DNA of 64,000 nucleotides from Moniliophthora roreri. Its lineage: Eukaryota > Basidiomycota > Agaricomycetes > Agaricales > Marasmiaceae. Position 1 is the first letter of the stretch. Each line of letters starts with the position of its first letter. Where the stretch lies: assembly GCA_001466705.2 (NCBI GenBank), contig LATX02000185.1, forward strand, positions 620,001 through 684,000. Direction: 5' to 3'. The notes beneath the pieces are model-generated. The model searched no databases. It was given only the letters and a program-made list of their open reading frames with translations, and was not told where the DNA came from. Shown here piece by piece: positions 1 through 12,880 of the stretch. A program made the position numbers and the translations under genes.

Positions 1-3000
1 TTTACGCTATTCTCAAGACTACTACTACTACTACTACTGTATATTACGATCGACCGACTCGGCTTGGAGAGAGAGAGAGAAGAGAGAGTAAGAGAAGTAG
101 GATATGTATTACCTCCCCCCCCCCTATATCCCCACGTTTCCGATAGTGTGTATGTGTGTCGATGCGGCGAGTTGATTTTTGAAGCCCTCGAGAGGGTGTT
201 TTGGAGAAGACGCGCTGTACTTTATCCGAGTGAGCAATCCTCGATCATGATCGAGGTACCCCCCCCCAGCCCAGAGAGAGAGAGAAAGATCTTGGATTGA
301 ATGGATAAATTAGCGTACCTTTATCCACTTGGTTTGGTCCGGGTACGCTGATCGAGTTTTTTTTTTTTCTTTTTTTGGGTCCGAGATGCCCCGACTTGGG
401 ATCCAAGGAACTAGTAGCTTTTTAATTACCCGGCGTGCCCAAGTACAGCAAGGGAGGGGGCCGAAACAAAAAAAAAAAATCTCTCGGCAATAGAGAACGA
501 TGAGACACACACACACACACACCTTCTCTCCGAGTCGGTCGCTCGGTCAGGTCGGGTGTTAAATCCTTCTCCTTGTCAGTTTCGGGTTTGGCATGTACAT
601 GAACTCCCTCCCGATCGGAAGGAAGTAAGTAAAGTAAGTAAGTTTGAAACGTTTTTCTGTTATCCCAAACCAACCAAAAAAAAGATCGTTTGCGTTTTGG
701 CCTTCGTGTCGCGAGCCTCATTGTTTTGCGAAGCCAAATTGGCATTGTGACGTGACGTGCACCGGATTTTGCCGTGGCTGACCACGCGTTTCTCTCTCTC
801 TCTCTTTCTCTTTTCTTTCCACTGTCACCGTCACCGTCACCCCTTGGACATCACAATCTGCCAAACACCTGCCATGACACTATGTCTCTGATCACAGCGA
901 AAAGAACTCTTTTTTTTTTTTCGTGTCAACACCTAGAAACCCGGTGTTTGAATCAATGGAAACAAGGGAAGCGTTCAAAAACCGAAGGGAACGTCAACTT
1001 TTTTTCGTTTGTTTTTGGCCATGATGACATGGAGGAAAGAACGAAGATTCACACACATGCGTATGCAGCACATTGGAATTGTTCGAAGGTCTCTCTCTCT
1101 CTTCATTATCCATTATCAACCCTTGCCTTTTTATACAGTTTCCATTCCTATTAACCCAGACTAGTGGTAAACTGACGATCTTTACTACGTAGCCTCTTCG
1201 TAGCCCGAGAGAGAGAGAGGGAAAAAAAACAAAAAAAAAAAACGTCATTGAGCGTGGCGTTGGTATACGAGTTGATCGCAATTTACACGGGGAAGGCTCA
1301 AGCTTCGACGATCCCTGAAAAGCTTTCGGTTCGTTAGTCGGGTGGGTGGAAAAAGCTCGAGAGAGTTTCAGTTTATGGGTTTACCTTACACTGCCCATAA
1401 CCGTGACTTGTGCTCTCCATTCTTACTCTTTTTCACACTCCTCCCCCCCCCCCCCCCCCCCCCTTCTTTCCCCAAGATAACGAACAAAGAAAAAAAAGTC
1501 ATCATGAAACAGGAATGGTATCCTAGGTTGTAACCATTTCTTCTTCCCGCAATCGGACCAAGGTGATAGTTGCTTTTCTGATTTGATTGACTTGGTTTAA
1601 GAAGAAGGGAAGGGAACTGTTGAATGTACGCATGCCCACTTTCCGAGTCACCTACTCGGAAAAAGAAAATCCGTACTTTTTTTTTTTTTTTCCGCCGCCA
1701 CACATTGAGATGTAAACGTAGACGGCCTCTCTCTCCTCTCTCACTCAGCGAGCGAGCGAGCGAGCGTCTATTCGATATCCGACCGACAACAGGCCATCAA
1801 GGCATCAAAAAAAAAGTGCGATAACCGTGTAGCCGATTTCCGATTTCCGAATGTAAACGTAACAGTTGTTCTTGTACGGTACGACTTTTTCTTTTTCCTT
1901 TATTTTTATTTTTTTTTTGAATTTCAACTTGGGAACGTAAATGAAATCGGTCACATAGTTACAAGGCACTCACTTTCCCCCCCCCCTCTTACCCACGAGG
2001 TCGAGGTTGAGTTTGAGAGCTTGAGGTGTCCCACTTTCACCTCCGGGTTGAGGATAATGAGGGTGACTCATCATCAATCAATGAGATCTGATGCGTTCGC
2101 GTCCAGATTTTATTATCTCCTTCCACACCTACGCCGCGGCTGTTTTCTTTTTTATCTATTCTCGCTGGGTGGGAGGGAAATCATAGATATACATTAACAT
2201 AACGTATAACGTGAGTACAATTACAAAACTACGGAAGGTCAGTGTCGGTGTCGAATTACGTTGTTTGGTTATCCCATCCCATCCACGCCAACTGCCATTG
2301 ATTGAAAGGGAAGAGAAGGGAAGGAAATTGCACCCGGAGCAACTGCTTTCCGGGGGGTTTCAAAGAAGGAAGGAAGGAAAGAAGGAAGGAAGGAAGGAAA
2401 GAAGAAGGGGCGACAGATTCTCTCATTGTCCGAGTTCCTACAAACTTGTTAGTTTGGAATGGATGTTGCGTTTTTTGGACAAGACTGTGAGATTGAGGTC
2501 GTTTACAAGTAGAGAGCCACAGAGAACGAAGCCCGCCATCGGTATTCGGAATATAAGGCCCCGGGAGCCGTATGTAGGTCCTGTCAAAAAAAAAAAAAAA
2601 AAAAAAAAAAGTTGTTGAAGCAAGGGGAGGAAAACGCCTTGCTCCCGCGATACCCAGGGCGGCCAGGACGTCATTCCAGGGCTCGTTGATTCGATTCTGT
2701 GTGTGTATGTGCATGTGTGTGTTTTGTGTGTCAGAAGGAGGGCGACATGGCATGTAGCATGTTCATTTAGGATTGATCTTGAAAGGGGGACCCTGAACGG
2801 TGATAGATACCGTCGGACGGCTAGGACCCACTTGGTTTGTATTTGACCTGCCAAGTACGAGAAGAAGAAGGAAGGGTTAACGTAGGTTTTTTTTTTTTTT
2901 TTTTTGAGAGAGAGAGAGAAAGAGGAAGAGAGATAGATAGAGAGAAGAGTTACGCGACGGCAAAGAATTACTCCACCATGAACGGAACTCGAAAAGCGGC

Positions 3001-3803
3001 TTCTTTTTTTCAGGGTCGGGAGAGAAGAGAGAAAAAGAGGAAGAGAGAACCCCAGTAACGTCGGTGGCGTATAGTGTGCATCAAAGATGAATTAACGTTC
3101 AACATATGTTTTTTAAGCGATGATTATATTCGAGCCATGTCTGTCGGAAGCACGATGTGTGTCTTGTAAGGATAAATAAAGATAAAGTTGGGGGGATTGA
3201 ATGGATGAACAGACATGTTTGCAGAGTGTGCGTGTAGTATAGTGTCGGGGAGAGAGAGAAGAAGAGAGAGAGCATATGCAGAGCAGATGGTGATGCAAAG
3301 TGTGATGGATAAGGTTGTGTGAGAAAAAAAAGAAGAATTAATGAAATGACGATCAAAGACGAACCAAACTGGTTTGATATCGAGGAAAAATGGAGATGAC
3401 TAATTTTAGAACATTGATACGAACCGGCTCGAGAGCGGGATAATTTCTCGATCTGGGACAGAAGAAGCGACCATTAGCTGTCACAAGAGGGTATGCGAAA
3501 TGTGCATTTATGACTCTTTGGTTGATGACTCTCTCTCAAAAGCCTTCCCTCATCCATCATCGTCCTCGTCATCATCCTTGGTCACTATGCTCCATTGCTG
3601 CAGTGTCTAACCACAGATCACTCGAGACATTATTTTCTTTTTTTCTTTTTTTCTTTTTTTTTTTTTCGCCTCGATCGCATCCGACAAACCGACAGACAGA
3701 CCCCCCCCCCTTCAAGGTAAGCCATTTCGACATTGTTTTTAAATAAACCAATTCAATAAAACGGTAGATCCCTCCCCCACCCCACCCCACCCCCCAACTC
3801 CCC
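1..3803. other. Gene-poor upstream region full of simple repeats
   Basis: I see no convincing gene. The open frames are low-complexity and many lack an ATG. The stretch holds many homopolymer and dinucleotide tracts: poly-C near 112-122, 1443-1463 and 1979-1986, poly-A near 2586-2609, poly-T near 2887-2905, CT/GA runs near 68-88, 789-805 and 2906-2945, an AC run near 507-522 and a GGAA/GAAGG array near 2365-2405. It probably contains the promoter and a long 5' leader of the zinc-finger gene that begins at 3804. Confidence 0.6.
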
Positions 3804-6223
3804 ATGTCCGCCATCACCTCTGACTATATTGCTCATCATCAACCGAGTATACTTGACTTGGAGATTGAGGAATGGCGTGGTCCTCATCCAACAACCCCTT
3901 ATTTCGACCACGATGCTTTACAGGCGAGTCCCACTTTTTACATCCACTACATCGCGTGTAAAGTTGACATTGTCACAGCATCAACACAGACCATCGATAG
4001 ATTCTCCTTTGGAATCACCCATCTTGTCTTCATTCACCACCACTACTACTACAACTTCTTCATCGTCATACCATTCACACTCACATCATCAACACCAACA
4101 CCATCAACACCATTATGCCGCTGCTTCCTCTTCCAAATATCCTCTTTTCCCCGTCTCCTTTGGTGACAGCGTCATGGATTTAGATTCCATGTACCCAAAT
4201 CACCATTACAATTCACATTCCCCCGCGTCTCAAGTCATAGACCCACGTTACGTCTCTGGTCATTTCTTTCACAACGACCGTGACCATGATGATGCTGCTG
4301 CTACCACCACCACCACTACTCATATCAAGATGGAGGAAGACCAGATACCACATCACCACCACCAACACCACCACCACCACCAACACCAACACCAACACCC
4401 CTCCGATGTAGACCAAAACGACCACTCGCAACAGCACCCTCACCATAAGCTGTCAGTCGTTATTCCCACTCTTCCCGACTTGTCCATTGTCGGCACTACC
4501 AGGCGCGGTTCTTCCGATGACTCGCCGTCTTCCTCTTCACCTAAACGACACAAGCACGAATCCTCCTCGTCGTCATCGTCCATGTTTGATCCAAGTTACT
4601 CCATTTCAAACTCTTCAGCTCCCATACATCATATAACAGACGACAATACCGTCTCACCTACCTCCCTCGTCTCACCTATGCGTCGCGCAATTGTCCATGA
4701 CGAGACTTCACCTCTAGTAGACCAAGACGACGACCAAGACGACAATGAAGACCAAGACGAAGACTATGATGATTACGACGATCCCAACGACGACGAGTTT
4801 ATCCCTCATTCTTCCCGTCGCAACTCTCACCACTTGCGAAGATCAAGCGACGATTCTTCTCATTGGTTCGATCTATCGGAGGGCTATAGTAGCAGGAAGC
4901 GAGCAGCAACTAGTCCGAATATCACTTTATCGACCACTTTTCACCCTCAACCTTCTTACCCTACCAACAATACCGATTGGGGAAACGGCTGGGACAACAA
5001 CAACAACTGGGAAGAGGCGCAGGCTCAGGCTCAGGCTCAGAGTAATCACAGCCCTGGTCTTGTCTTGAGGAACCGAGCAGGCAGTAGTACTACGGCAGGC
5101 CTATCTCCGCCAGGTCGTAATCGATACGCACCCTACCCGTCATCATCATCCTCATCGTCATCTTCTCCTTACCACCACCACCACCACCACCACCATCATC
5201 ATCACCATCACCAACAACAACAACAACAACAACAACATCAACAACCGCCACCTTCGTCGTATTCCTCCTCCTCCGCATCTTCCTCCCCGCATGGATGTTC
5301 ACCGATTCAATACCCCACACTCACTTCTTCGTACAACTCGCCTTATAGCCCTTCACAACATAACGACTCTGCGTATGATTCGTATCCAGATGGTGGTTCG
5401 AGCGGTGGTGGGACACTCACGCCTACAACGCCTAGTACCCCATTGACGCCTTTAACGCCTCAAACGAGTCTTTTGTTACCTACTGCTGGGTTGGATTGTA
5501 TTAATACCAATAACGGGTCATCCCAAGGAGGAGGAGGAGAGGTTATCATCGCTCACGCTCATGGATACGCTACGCGTTCTGGGGGAGTTACGCATCATTC
5601 TCTTTCTTCCTCGATTTCTTCCTCTTCTGATAATAACATGGTGTCGGCTCAACGAGCCTCGGTGTTGGTTTCACTCGGTGGAGGAGGAGGTGGTGGTGGT
5701 AGACGCCGTTCAAGACCCTCCACTTCTTTACCTGTCCCTATCCCCGTACCCAACCTAACCAAGAAATCCCGTGGTCGTAGGGTACCTACACTCGCTTCGT
5801 TGGAGTATCAAGCCAAGAGGGATTCAATCTTGTCTGATATTACTGGGATTCCTCCCTCCTCTTGTACTTTGGCGGGGGGTAGTTCGGTGGGTTCAGGTGG
5901 TGGTAGTTCAGGGGGTGGTGGTGGTGGAAGAGGCAAAGGAGCAAGAGTCCACATGTGTAAAGTCCCAGGATGTGGGAAATGTTTTGCGAGAGGGGAACAT
6001 TTGAAGAGACATGTGAGGAGTATACATACGTATGAGAAACGTGAGTTTTTTTTTTTTTTTTTTTTCTGCCTGTGTTTTTCTTTTTTTTTTTTTTGGAGAG
6101 GTGATCTAACGAGTTTGGATAGCGCATAAATGCCCGTATCCGGGATGTGGAAAGGATTTTAGTAGGCATGATAATTTGGGTCAGCATATGAGGGTGCATA
6201 AGGATTATAATCCTAGGGTTTGA
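3804..6223 (+). CDS. C2H2 zinc-finger transcription factor (Msn2/4-like finger pair)
   Basis: Three exons (3804-3923, 3979-6040, 6123-6223) encode 760 aa. The first intron is GC-AG (donor GCGAGT at 3924, acceptor ending 3978); it joins a 40-codon exon beginning MSAITSDYIAHHQPS in phase 0 to the long exon. This decides the start, because the long open frame itself has no suitable ATG at its 5' end. Nearly all of the protein is low-complexity: His/Gln, Ser, Thr, Asp/Glu and Gly tracts. Two C2H2 fingers lie at the extreme C-terminus. The first ends HLKRHVRSIH. The canonical linker YEKPHKC is created only by splicing intron 2. The second finger contains GCGKDFSRHDNLGQH. The finger spacing resembles Msn2/Msn4/Usv1-type stress regulators, which bind short C/A-rich sites; targets here are unknown. 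Acts in the nucleus. Family assignment is good, exact orthology is not. Confidence 0.87.
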
Positions 6224-6488
6224 GAGAGAGAGAGGTACGTGTGTTTTGTTTTGGTTCGTTACGAGGGTAACTGACGGCTTTGGGTAGATTATACTCTTCC
6301 TCTCTCTCCGCGAGCACCACGACGAGTCGTTAGTTTTTTTTTTCGGCCGTCGTCGTCTTTTTTTATTCTCTTTCCTCTTTATTCTTCACGACATGACACC
6401 CAACACAACGTACAATGGCACAACGGAATAACGGTTGGTTGGATGGATGGATGGTTCATGGATTTATTGTTATTACTTTTTTTTTCGA

Positions 6489-6522
<34 letters not shown>

Positions 6523-9272
6523 CTGCCTAGTCTTTTTATACGGACGAATTGAAACCGCCTCCTTCTTTTTTTTTTTCTTTTTTGTACGTCCCCCCCCCCA
6601 TGTTTGCGTATTGTTGATGTTTATGGGGTATCCTTTACTTCTTTTTCTTTTATGACCTCCCATGCTCTCTCTCTCTCTCTCCCGCCCCATCCCAAGCATG
6701 CTGCATCATACTCCCGCTCGCTCGCTCATTCCACCAAAAAGGAATACCACCTCTTTCCTTCTCATCATGCCCGACTCGACGAACCTCCACGCATGTTTCT
6801 CCTTTTTTTTCTTTTTCTTCTTTATTATTACTATACCCGCAATCTACACACACTCACACTCACAGTTCATACACTCACTCACTCACATTATTACGATACA
6901 TATACAACTCTTTTTTTTTTTTTTTTTTGGTGTGTCTCTCAGAGTATATATACGGTACATTGTCCTTTTTTTTTTTCCCCCGATAGTTTTTTTTTTTTTT
7001 TACTCTTTTACTCTTTTACTTTTTTTTTTTTATGTACGATACGATACTGAATGTAACCCACACCACACCACCCCACCCTGGCTTGGCTTGGCCCCCCTAG
7101 TTGTTTACAGTAAAATGTGGAATTATTTTGTTTTGTTTTTTTGGGTCTTTCTTTTTTGCTCTTTGTGTGAGTTGGCAGCGAAAGACGCGCAAGGGTTTCG
7201 GTCCTCGCATATCGTTTTGTAATTTTTGGCCGCGTCGGAATTATTCCGCCTCCACAGCGAGTTTACGGAGTTGGCCCCCAGCTTGTTGCGGATCGAACCT
7301 TGTGTGTGTGTGTGAAAGTCCCCAACTTTTGATGGAGCCTTTCAGTTCCAGTGTCCACTTGTCAATCGATAGCGGCTCCCGACGACGTGAAACTTTTGTT
7401 GCGATGCTTCCACTCCCCTCGTGAAAAAAAGGAAAGGAAAGGGAGACACCCCCCCCCCTCTGAAAAGCTTCTCACAAAAGGCCGTTTCGTTCGCTCAGAC
7501 TATCACATCAAATGTAACTATCAAATATTTCACGTGCTTTGGGTCCGAGTGGCGAGTCCTCCCCCCCCCAGAGGTACTTTAAAAAAACGGCCGAGGATTC
7601 AAAATGATCCTTCCAGATAAGGTCCCATAATCAGAGAAGGGGGCGGCTTTGACCACTGAGGCGAGAGGCATTTCGACACCCTTTTTCCCAAATGTCCGAC
7701 GAGTCAAACGAACCCTTTCAGGGGTTCTGTGTCTATGAAAAGAAAAAAAAAAGCTTCCTCTGAGGAGGAAGTATGTACAGAGCTGCGATTCGGAAAAGAA
7801 AAAAAAAAAAAAAAGCTTCCTTTGAGTCTGGAAGAAAACGATCTTTGGGGTCTAGGCCCAAGTGGTCAAAGCAACCCGTTCACTATAATCTATGTGAATT
7901 TATCCGAAAACCTAGGAAGCCGCGAATCCGAGTCGGGAGGGGGGGAGGGGAAGGCCAAGCCCAGACAAAGCCTATCCTTGGCAACCACCCGCACATGTTG
8001 TATGTCCGCCCGCAAGAGAGAATGCCAGACCTTTTGTTTTTTTTCTATAGCGGAAGTGATCAAGAGAGTCAAACTCCCCACGTCAGTGTCAGCGTCAGCT
8101 GCCGACACCCAGAGCGCGTGTGTGTGTGTGTGTGTGTATGTTTGTTTTTTTTATCAAAGCTGTGCGGCTTGTTGGCAAGGGTGGTCGAACCCAAAAAAAA
8201 AAAAAAAAAAGACTTTTTCCTTATACCAAGCTGGTTCGAAATTTCGTGAAACACACCCAAGTACAAGCAAAAAGGAATCGACGGGTTTTTGAGTCCCTTA
8301 TCTTCCATGAAAATCGGACCTGTACCCATGTCATTTGGTCCGAGATCGTCGGCCAAGTTACGATGGAAAAAGAAAAAAGAAAAGAAAGAATGTATAGCAT
8401 GAGAGTCTAGAGAACAATAGGATAGGATATATACGTCTAGGCTACAACTCTAACATGGGAGGCTTGAGAAAAAAAAAAACGGCTGATGTGGGGGGGGGGG
8501 GTTGATCCCTGATCGACATCAGTCCAAGCTGGGTATACTCAGAGTAATTCATCTCCGGAGAGTAAGGGGTCAGGACCAACGTTATGAATCAAAGAACAAT
8601 CATGGTAAGGTTATTTGGAAAGGGTAGATTGTACTTGGTGTACTAAACTATACATACAGCTATCCCGTACCTAGGGTCTCGTTCTTGGAAAAGATGGAAG
8701 ATGACAAGAACATGAGCAACTCGGCGGTGGCCCGGATTTTATTTAATGAATACAAGTCTTCGCATGGTGCCCGCCAACGCCAACCAACCAGGCGCGTTGG
8801 GAAAAGCCTGCGGCAGGACCACGTTACCGTGCATCCGAAATAAACTATGATACGAATATCATGTGAGGGCGAATAGCGCGATATACGCCGAGGCCGAGCA
8901 TCGATGGACTGAATTGAAAGATGGTCGAACCAGTGTGGCTTAGGTTCGCCGCTCCGCCTGAAACGCAGGCTTCGTAACCCAGAAATCAGATAAAAGCTTT
9001 TTTCATCCGCTCTCGTTCCTACGAGAACATCGTAGTTAGGAACGAGGCAACCGGTAGCAAGGGACGGTTGAATATTGAAATCAGATGACTATTCAAAGCG
9101 GGAAATCATGCATGATATTCGCGAGTGATGATAGTGATACAGAAATGCGTGACTAGATGGCGAAATTAGCGGACAGATCGGAACGAATGTGAAGACATGT
9201 CCACGTACGATATGATGACAGCGACAGCAGATAGATGTAAGTTACAGAAGATGAAGGGTGACCCGGCAATCT
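6224..9272. other. Gene-less 3-kb stretch with homopolymer runs
   Basis: It follows the zinc-finger gene and lies beyond the 3' end of the centrin gene. It contains long CT arrays (around 6492-6520 and 6665-6681), many poly-T runs, poly-C runs near 6590, 7450, 7561 and 8492, and a GT run near 8118-8137. The open frames read as translated repeats. From about 8550 to 9270 the composition becomes ordinary, but I still see no gene. Much of it may be 3' untranslated sequence. Confidence 0.6.
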
Positions 9273-9966
9273 CTACGTCTCATCTGCCATGATTGCAAAG
9301 AATTCCTGCTCATTGATCTCACCGTCCTGGTCGAGATCGAATTCGTCTATCATGGCTTGTCTGCGAAATATAATGCGTGAGTGTGTAGTTTTCATGATGG
9401 TTTTCATGACTCAAGACGTACAGTTCATCCTCCTCTAGCCTATCACCAATCTCTTTGGCCACGCGACGCAAGTTTTTCAGACTAATCTTGCCCGTATTGT
9501 CGTCGTCAAAGAGGTGGAAAGCGCGTCGTATCTCTTCATTTGGATCCCGAGCCAAGATCTTCTCGCTCACTATAATAAAGGCGGTTGTCAGTTCCCGTTG
9601 AAACTCACGAGAATCAGCCAAGGGGGCGAAAGACAGCAAGGCGCAGAACGCGTCACTGCGACGAAAAAACTACCCTACAAAGAAACTCAAAAGCAATAAC
9701 TCACTCGTCTTTGCGAAATCTTCAAAGTTCATCACCCCATGCCCAGTCTTGTCATTGTCCCTCAGAATCTTGAGCACCTCCGCCTTCTTCAAGTCAAATC
9801 CCAGCGCCCGCATCGCGACTTTGAGTTCATGGTAGTCAACCAAACCATCCTTGTCCGTGTCGAAAAGCTCGAATGCTTCCTTTATTTCTTGTTTCTGTTC
9901 ATCCGTAAGCTCTGGTCGAACATGGGTTCGTCGTTTGGCTTTTTGAGCAGCAGAGGAGCCGTACAT
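9273..9966 (-). CDS. CDC31: Centrin (Cdc31-type EF-hand calcium-binding protein)
   Basis: Three exons on the minus strand (9966-9705, 9569-9422, 9360-9273) give 165 aa, the usual centrin length. A short basic N-terminus with AKRR leads into [17 protein letters not shown]-hand loops are visible at [12 protein letters not shown] (hand 1), [12 protein letters not shown] (hand 3) and [12 protein letters not shown] (hand 4). Hand 2 ([12 protein letters not shown]) is degenerate, as is common. The centrin signature [10 protein letters not shown] is formed exactly across intron 1. The C-terminus is short (FFAIMADET). Centrins act in spindle pole body duplication, in nuclear export with Sac3, and in DNA repair with Rad4/XPC. 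I chose the ATG at 9966; an upstream in-frame extension begins with GTG and is not credible. The gene is divergent from the DUF2235 gene, about 650 bp away. Confidence 0.95.
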
Positions 9967-10615
9967 CGTTGGCGTTGGTGGTCGTTTAGAAAAAGAACAA
10001 AAAAATGTAACGCTAGTCACGTTACACGTGGAGAGGTATGATACGTGACCTCTAGGCTGAGTAATTGCCGGGCTTTTGCCGGACCGGTCAGGTCTTCAAT
10101 TTCGACGTCGACGATTGCATCTTTTTTGCAGTCTCCCATGTCATTGTCAAGACGGTCATACGGTTCAGCTTCTGCTCCGATAATCAGCGCTCATTTTACT
10201 CCATCATTGTATTTACACTACTCCGCAGCTGGAGTGGCTCCAAGCGGCTAACCGAAAAATGCTTCAAGTCTTGCGATACCATAGCCCACGCTCAGACCGG
10301 AAGTCGGAGTGATTACATCCCGACCCTGGCGTTCTGAGAGTCAGCGCCTCTGGCCAACCCGTAACTTGAGCGCTCTCATCCAAACTCAATACTTGTCCAC
10401 ATATGTGACAGCAAACCTGGAAAGTTGGAGCTGCTCTTACTCAACTATTCATCGTCGGTACAGTTTTTGGTTAAATTTGCCCCACCTCGATGTTGCTCAA
10501 CCGTCTTCTCCGAGATGTGCCAACCTAATCGGCTCTGAAGCGATGATGGACAGAATCTCGGAACAATGAAATTGAGAAAGTTGGGATCTTTTAAAAGAAG
10601 ATGTGATTCCTTGGG

Positions 10616-12880
10616 ATGATGTATTCTGTTTCTCCCTCAATGCCTCACACGAGAGATTCAACAGGTAGCAGTCCACCCCAATATGCAACATGGGGACCTC
10701 ATGCCGGCGAGCAGACAACATCGCCTCTCCAGGAAAACTCATTCAAGACCGTCGACTGGAACTTGGATGATACTATTCCAGAAACCCATGACCGCCGTAC
10801 CATTGTGATGTGTTTTGATGGAACCGGTGAGCCTGTCGTAGGATGCTTCTCTTTAACCTCAGTCGACTGATGAAGTGATAATAGGTGACCAATTCGACGA
10901 TGACGTGAGCTGGTTCATTGCTCAACTTGTGCCACCTTCGTTCTGATTTAACCACCACCTAGAACTCGAACGTGGTCAATTTCTTTTCGATGCTGAAGAA
11001 GGACGACTGTACACAGCAGTTGGTCTATTACCAGGTACGCCTCGCTTTCCCCAAAGGTCTCGGCCATACACGATCTAATTTTAATGTACAGTCTGGTATC
11101 GGAACGTACACTGTTCCTCAGATAGCCCGCCCTATCAAGGCAAAGTTGCAAAAGCTATTGGATATGATGATCGGGATTCATCTGGATGCACATGTTATGT
11201 GTAAGTCTCAATGATTCCAGCACTGTTACTCCGAAAGCTCATATTCGACAGCTGGATACGAATTTTTAATGCAGAATTGTACGACTCTTGCCTGCTTTCG
11301 TCACCTTCCCGTTCACTCATGTATTTACAGACCAAAGTGGCGATAAGATATGCATCTTTGGGTACGTCCCTCGGCATTCAATCACCGATCATGTTTGATT
11401 GACTCTTTCGCGCCCATACCTTCCAGTTTCTCCCGTGGAGCATATGTACGCCCTGATCCTTCGACTCTGAATATAGTATAGACTGATTAACGTTTCGTTA
11501 TGAAGACTGCCCGTGCCCTAGCCGGAATGTAAGCCGTCACTTCTGCACTCAATTATTAATGACCCATCTCACTGCCGCTTCTAGGATCCATAAAGTCGGT
11601 CTCCTTCCGCGACATAACCATCAGCAAGTTCCTTTTGCGTATAAAATGTACTCTCGCGAAGACGAGAGAGGCTGGCAACAAAGTGGTACCTTCAAACAAG
11701 CCTTTTCCATCGATGTGGATATCGAGCTTCTGGGCGTCTGGTAAAGTTTCAACTTGCTTCCCGGTCCCATTTACCTTTATTAATCAAATCCCGGTAACCA
11801 GGGACACCGTCGGCTCTGTCGGAGTCATTCCAAAACGACTGCCATTCACAACATCCAATACGCATGTCAAGTACTTTAGACATGCTATCGCTCTAGATGA
11901 GCGTCGTGCACGGTTCATGCCCAATTTTTGGCACAGACAAACTGCGGCTGAGAAAAAATTGGGTTTGCCACCTGGTAGCATGCCAAAGTCTAGGCCTCGC
12001 CCTCGCAAGAAGGAAAGTGAGAAGAAGGAGAAGCAGGAGAAGGACAAGGAAAAAGACGATAAACCGTTTCTAGAACAGAAGAAGAGTCTCAGAGAACTTG
12101 AAAGGAAATACAGCGGTGATGGAGAGCTCGTTACGGACGTTGAAGAAGTTTGGTTTGCAGGTTGTCATTGTGGTGCGTTCGTCCGGTATTTTCGTATTTG
12201 TAAAGTTAAATTAATCATTTAATTCACATCTAGATGTCGGAGGAGGTGCGGTACCCAATGCCACACGGAATAATCTCGCCCGTATCCCATTGCGGTGGAT
12301 GGTCCGACAATGCTTCTTGCTCGAGACCGGGATTCTCTTCCACAGGGATATGCTTCGACTTATTGGTATGGATCCTTCGACTCTTCATCCAGAGGTGAAG
12401 CCTCGACCGTCTCCGACCACTGAGATTCGGAATTCAATGACCGCGTCGACGAGTACCTGCGTCGAGCGACCCAAGCCGAAACACAGGCACAGTATCTTTG
12501 AAGAAGGTTTCATCGACGAAGAAGACGAGGACATCAAAGATGCCCTAAGCCCGATTAATGATATGCTCAGGAAAGCACCTTTATGGTGGATATTGGAGGT
12601 TCTGCCGCAGAAGCTGAAATATCAGAAGGGCAAAGAAGAAGACTGGGTTCAGCAAATCTTGTATGTCCCTGAAAACACGCATCATTACTGTTTTGCTCAT
12701 TTACTCTCTTTATAAAGGTGGGGAAATATGGGTCGTGCCCGGCATGTGCCTAGCCGGCACGGGGTCAAGATCCATAGAACGGTCAAGCTGAGGATGGAGG
12801 CTGAGGCTGAGGCTTTGAAATTGAAAAAGAAGTATACACCAAAGCCAAAATGGGATTTCGAGCCGATTTGGGTTGACTGA
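10616..12880 (+). CDS. DUF2235 alpha/beta-hydrolase domain protein
   Basis: Twelve exons sum to 542 aa: 10616-10826, 10885-10904, 10963-11034, 11092-11200, 11252-11278, 11331-11361, 11427-11445, 11506-11528, 11585-11740, 11802-12172, 12234-12660 and 12718-12880. DUF2235 landmarks appear in order: IVMCFDGTGDQFDDD near residue 65, ICIFGFSRGAYTARALAGMI with the GxSxG nucleophile elbow, ELLGVWDTVGSVG, FRHAIALDERR, and WFAGCHCDVGGG with the catalytic-type His/Asp region. The family includes bacterial Tle1-type phospholipases; the substrate of the fungal proteins is not established. A Lys/Glu-rich insertion (KKESEKKEKQEKDKEKDD) lies after the catalytic core. The start is the first of several ATGs; 10619 or 10640 are alternatives. 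Four consecutive exons of 19-31 nt flank the active-site serine. Confidence 0.93.

Noticed and set aside
5090..5320. Minus-strand frame rich in valine and glycine opposite the zinc-finger exon
   Set aside because: It is the antisense of the His/Gln/Ser triplet repeats; no start context or independent coding signal.
3829..6129. Single 766-codon open frame taken as the zinc-finger gene
   Set aside because: It begins at TTG, runs through the first intron in the wrong frame and reads into intron 2, where poly-T gives a phenylalanine run instead of the second zinc finger.
7729..8292. Plus-strand frame of 187 codons
   Set aside because: Composed of lysine and cysteine/valine runs from poly-A and GT repeats, begins without ATG, and overlaps a similar frame in another register.
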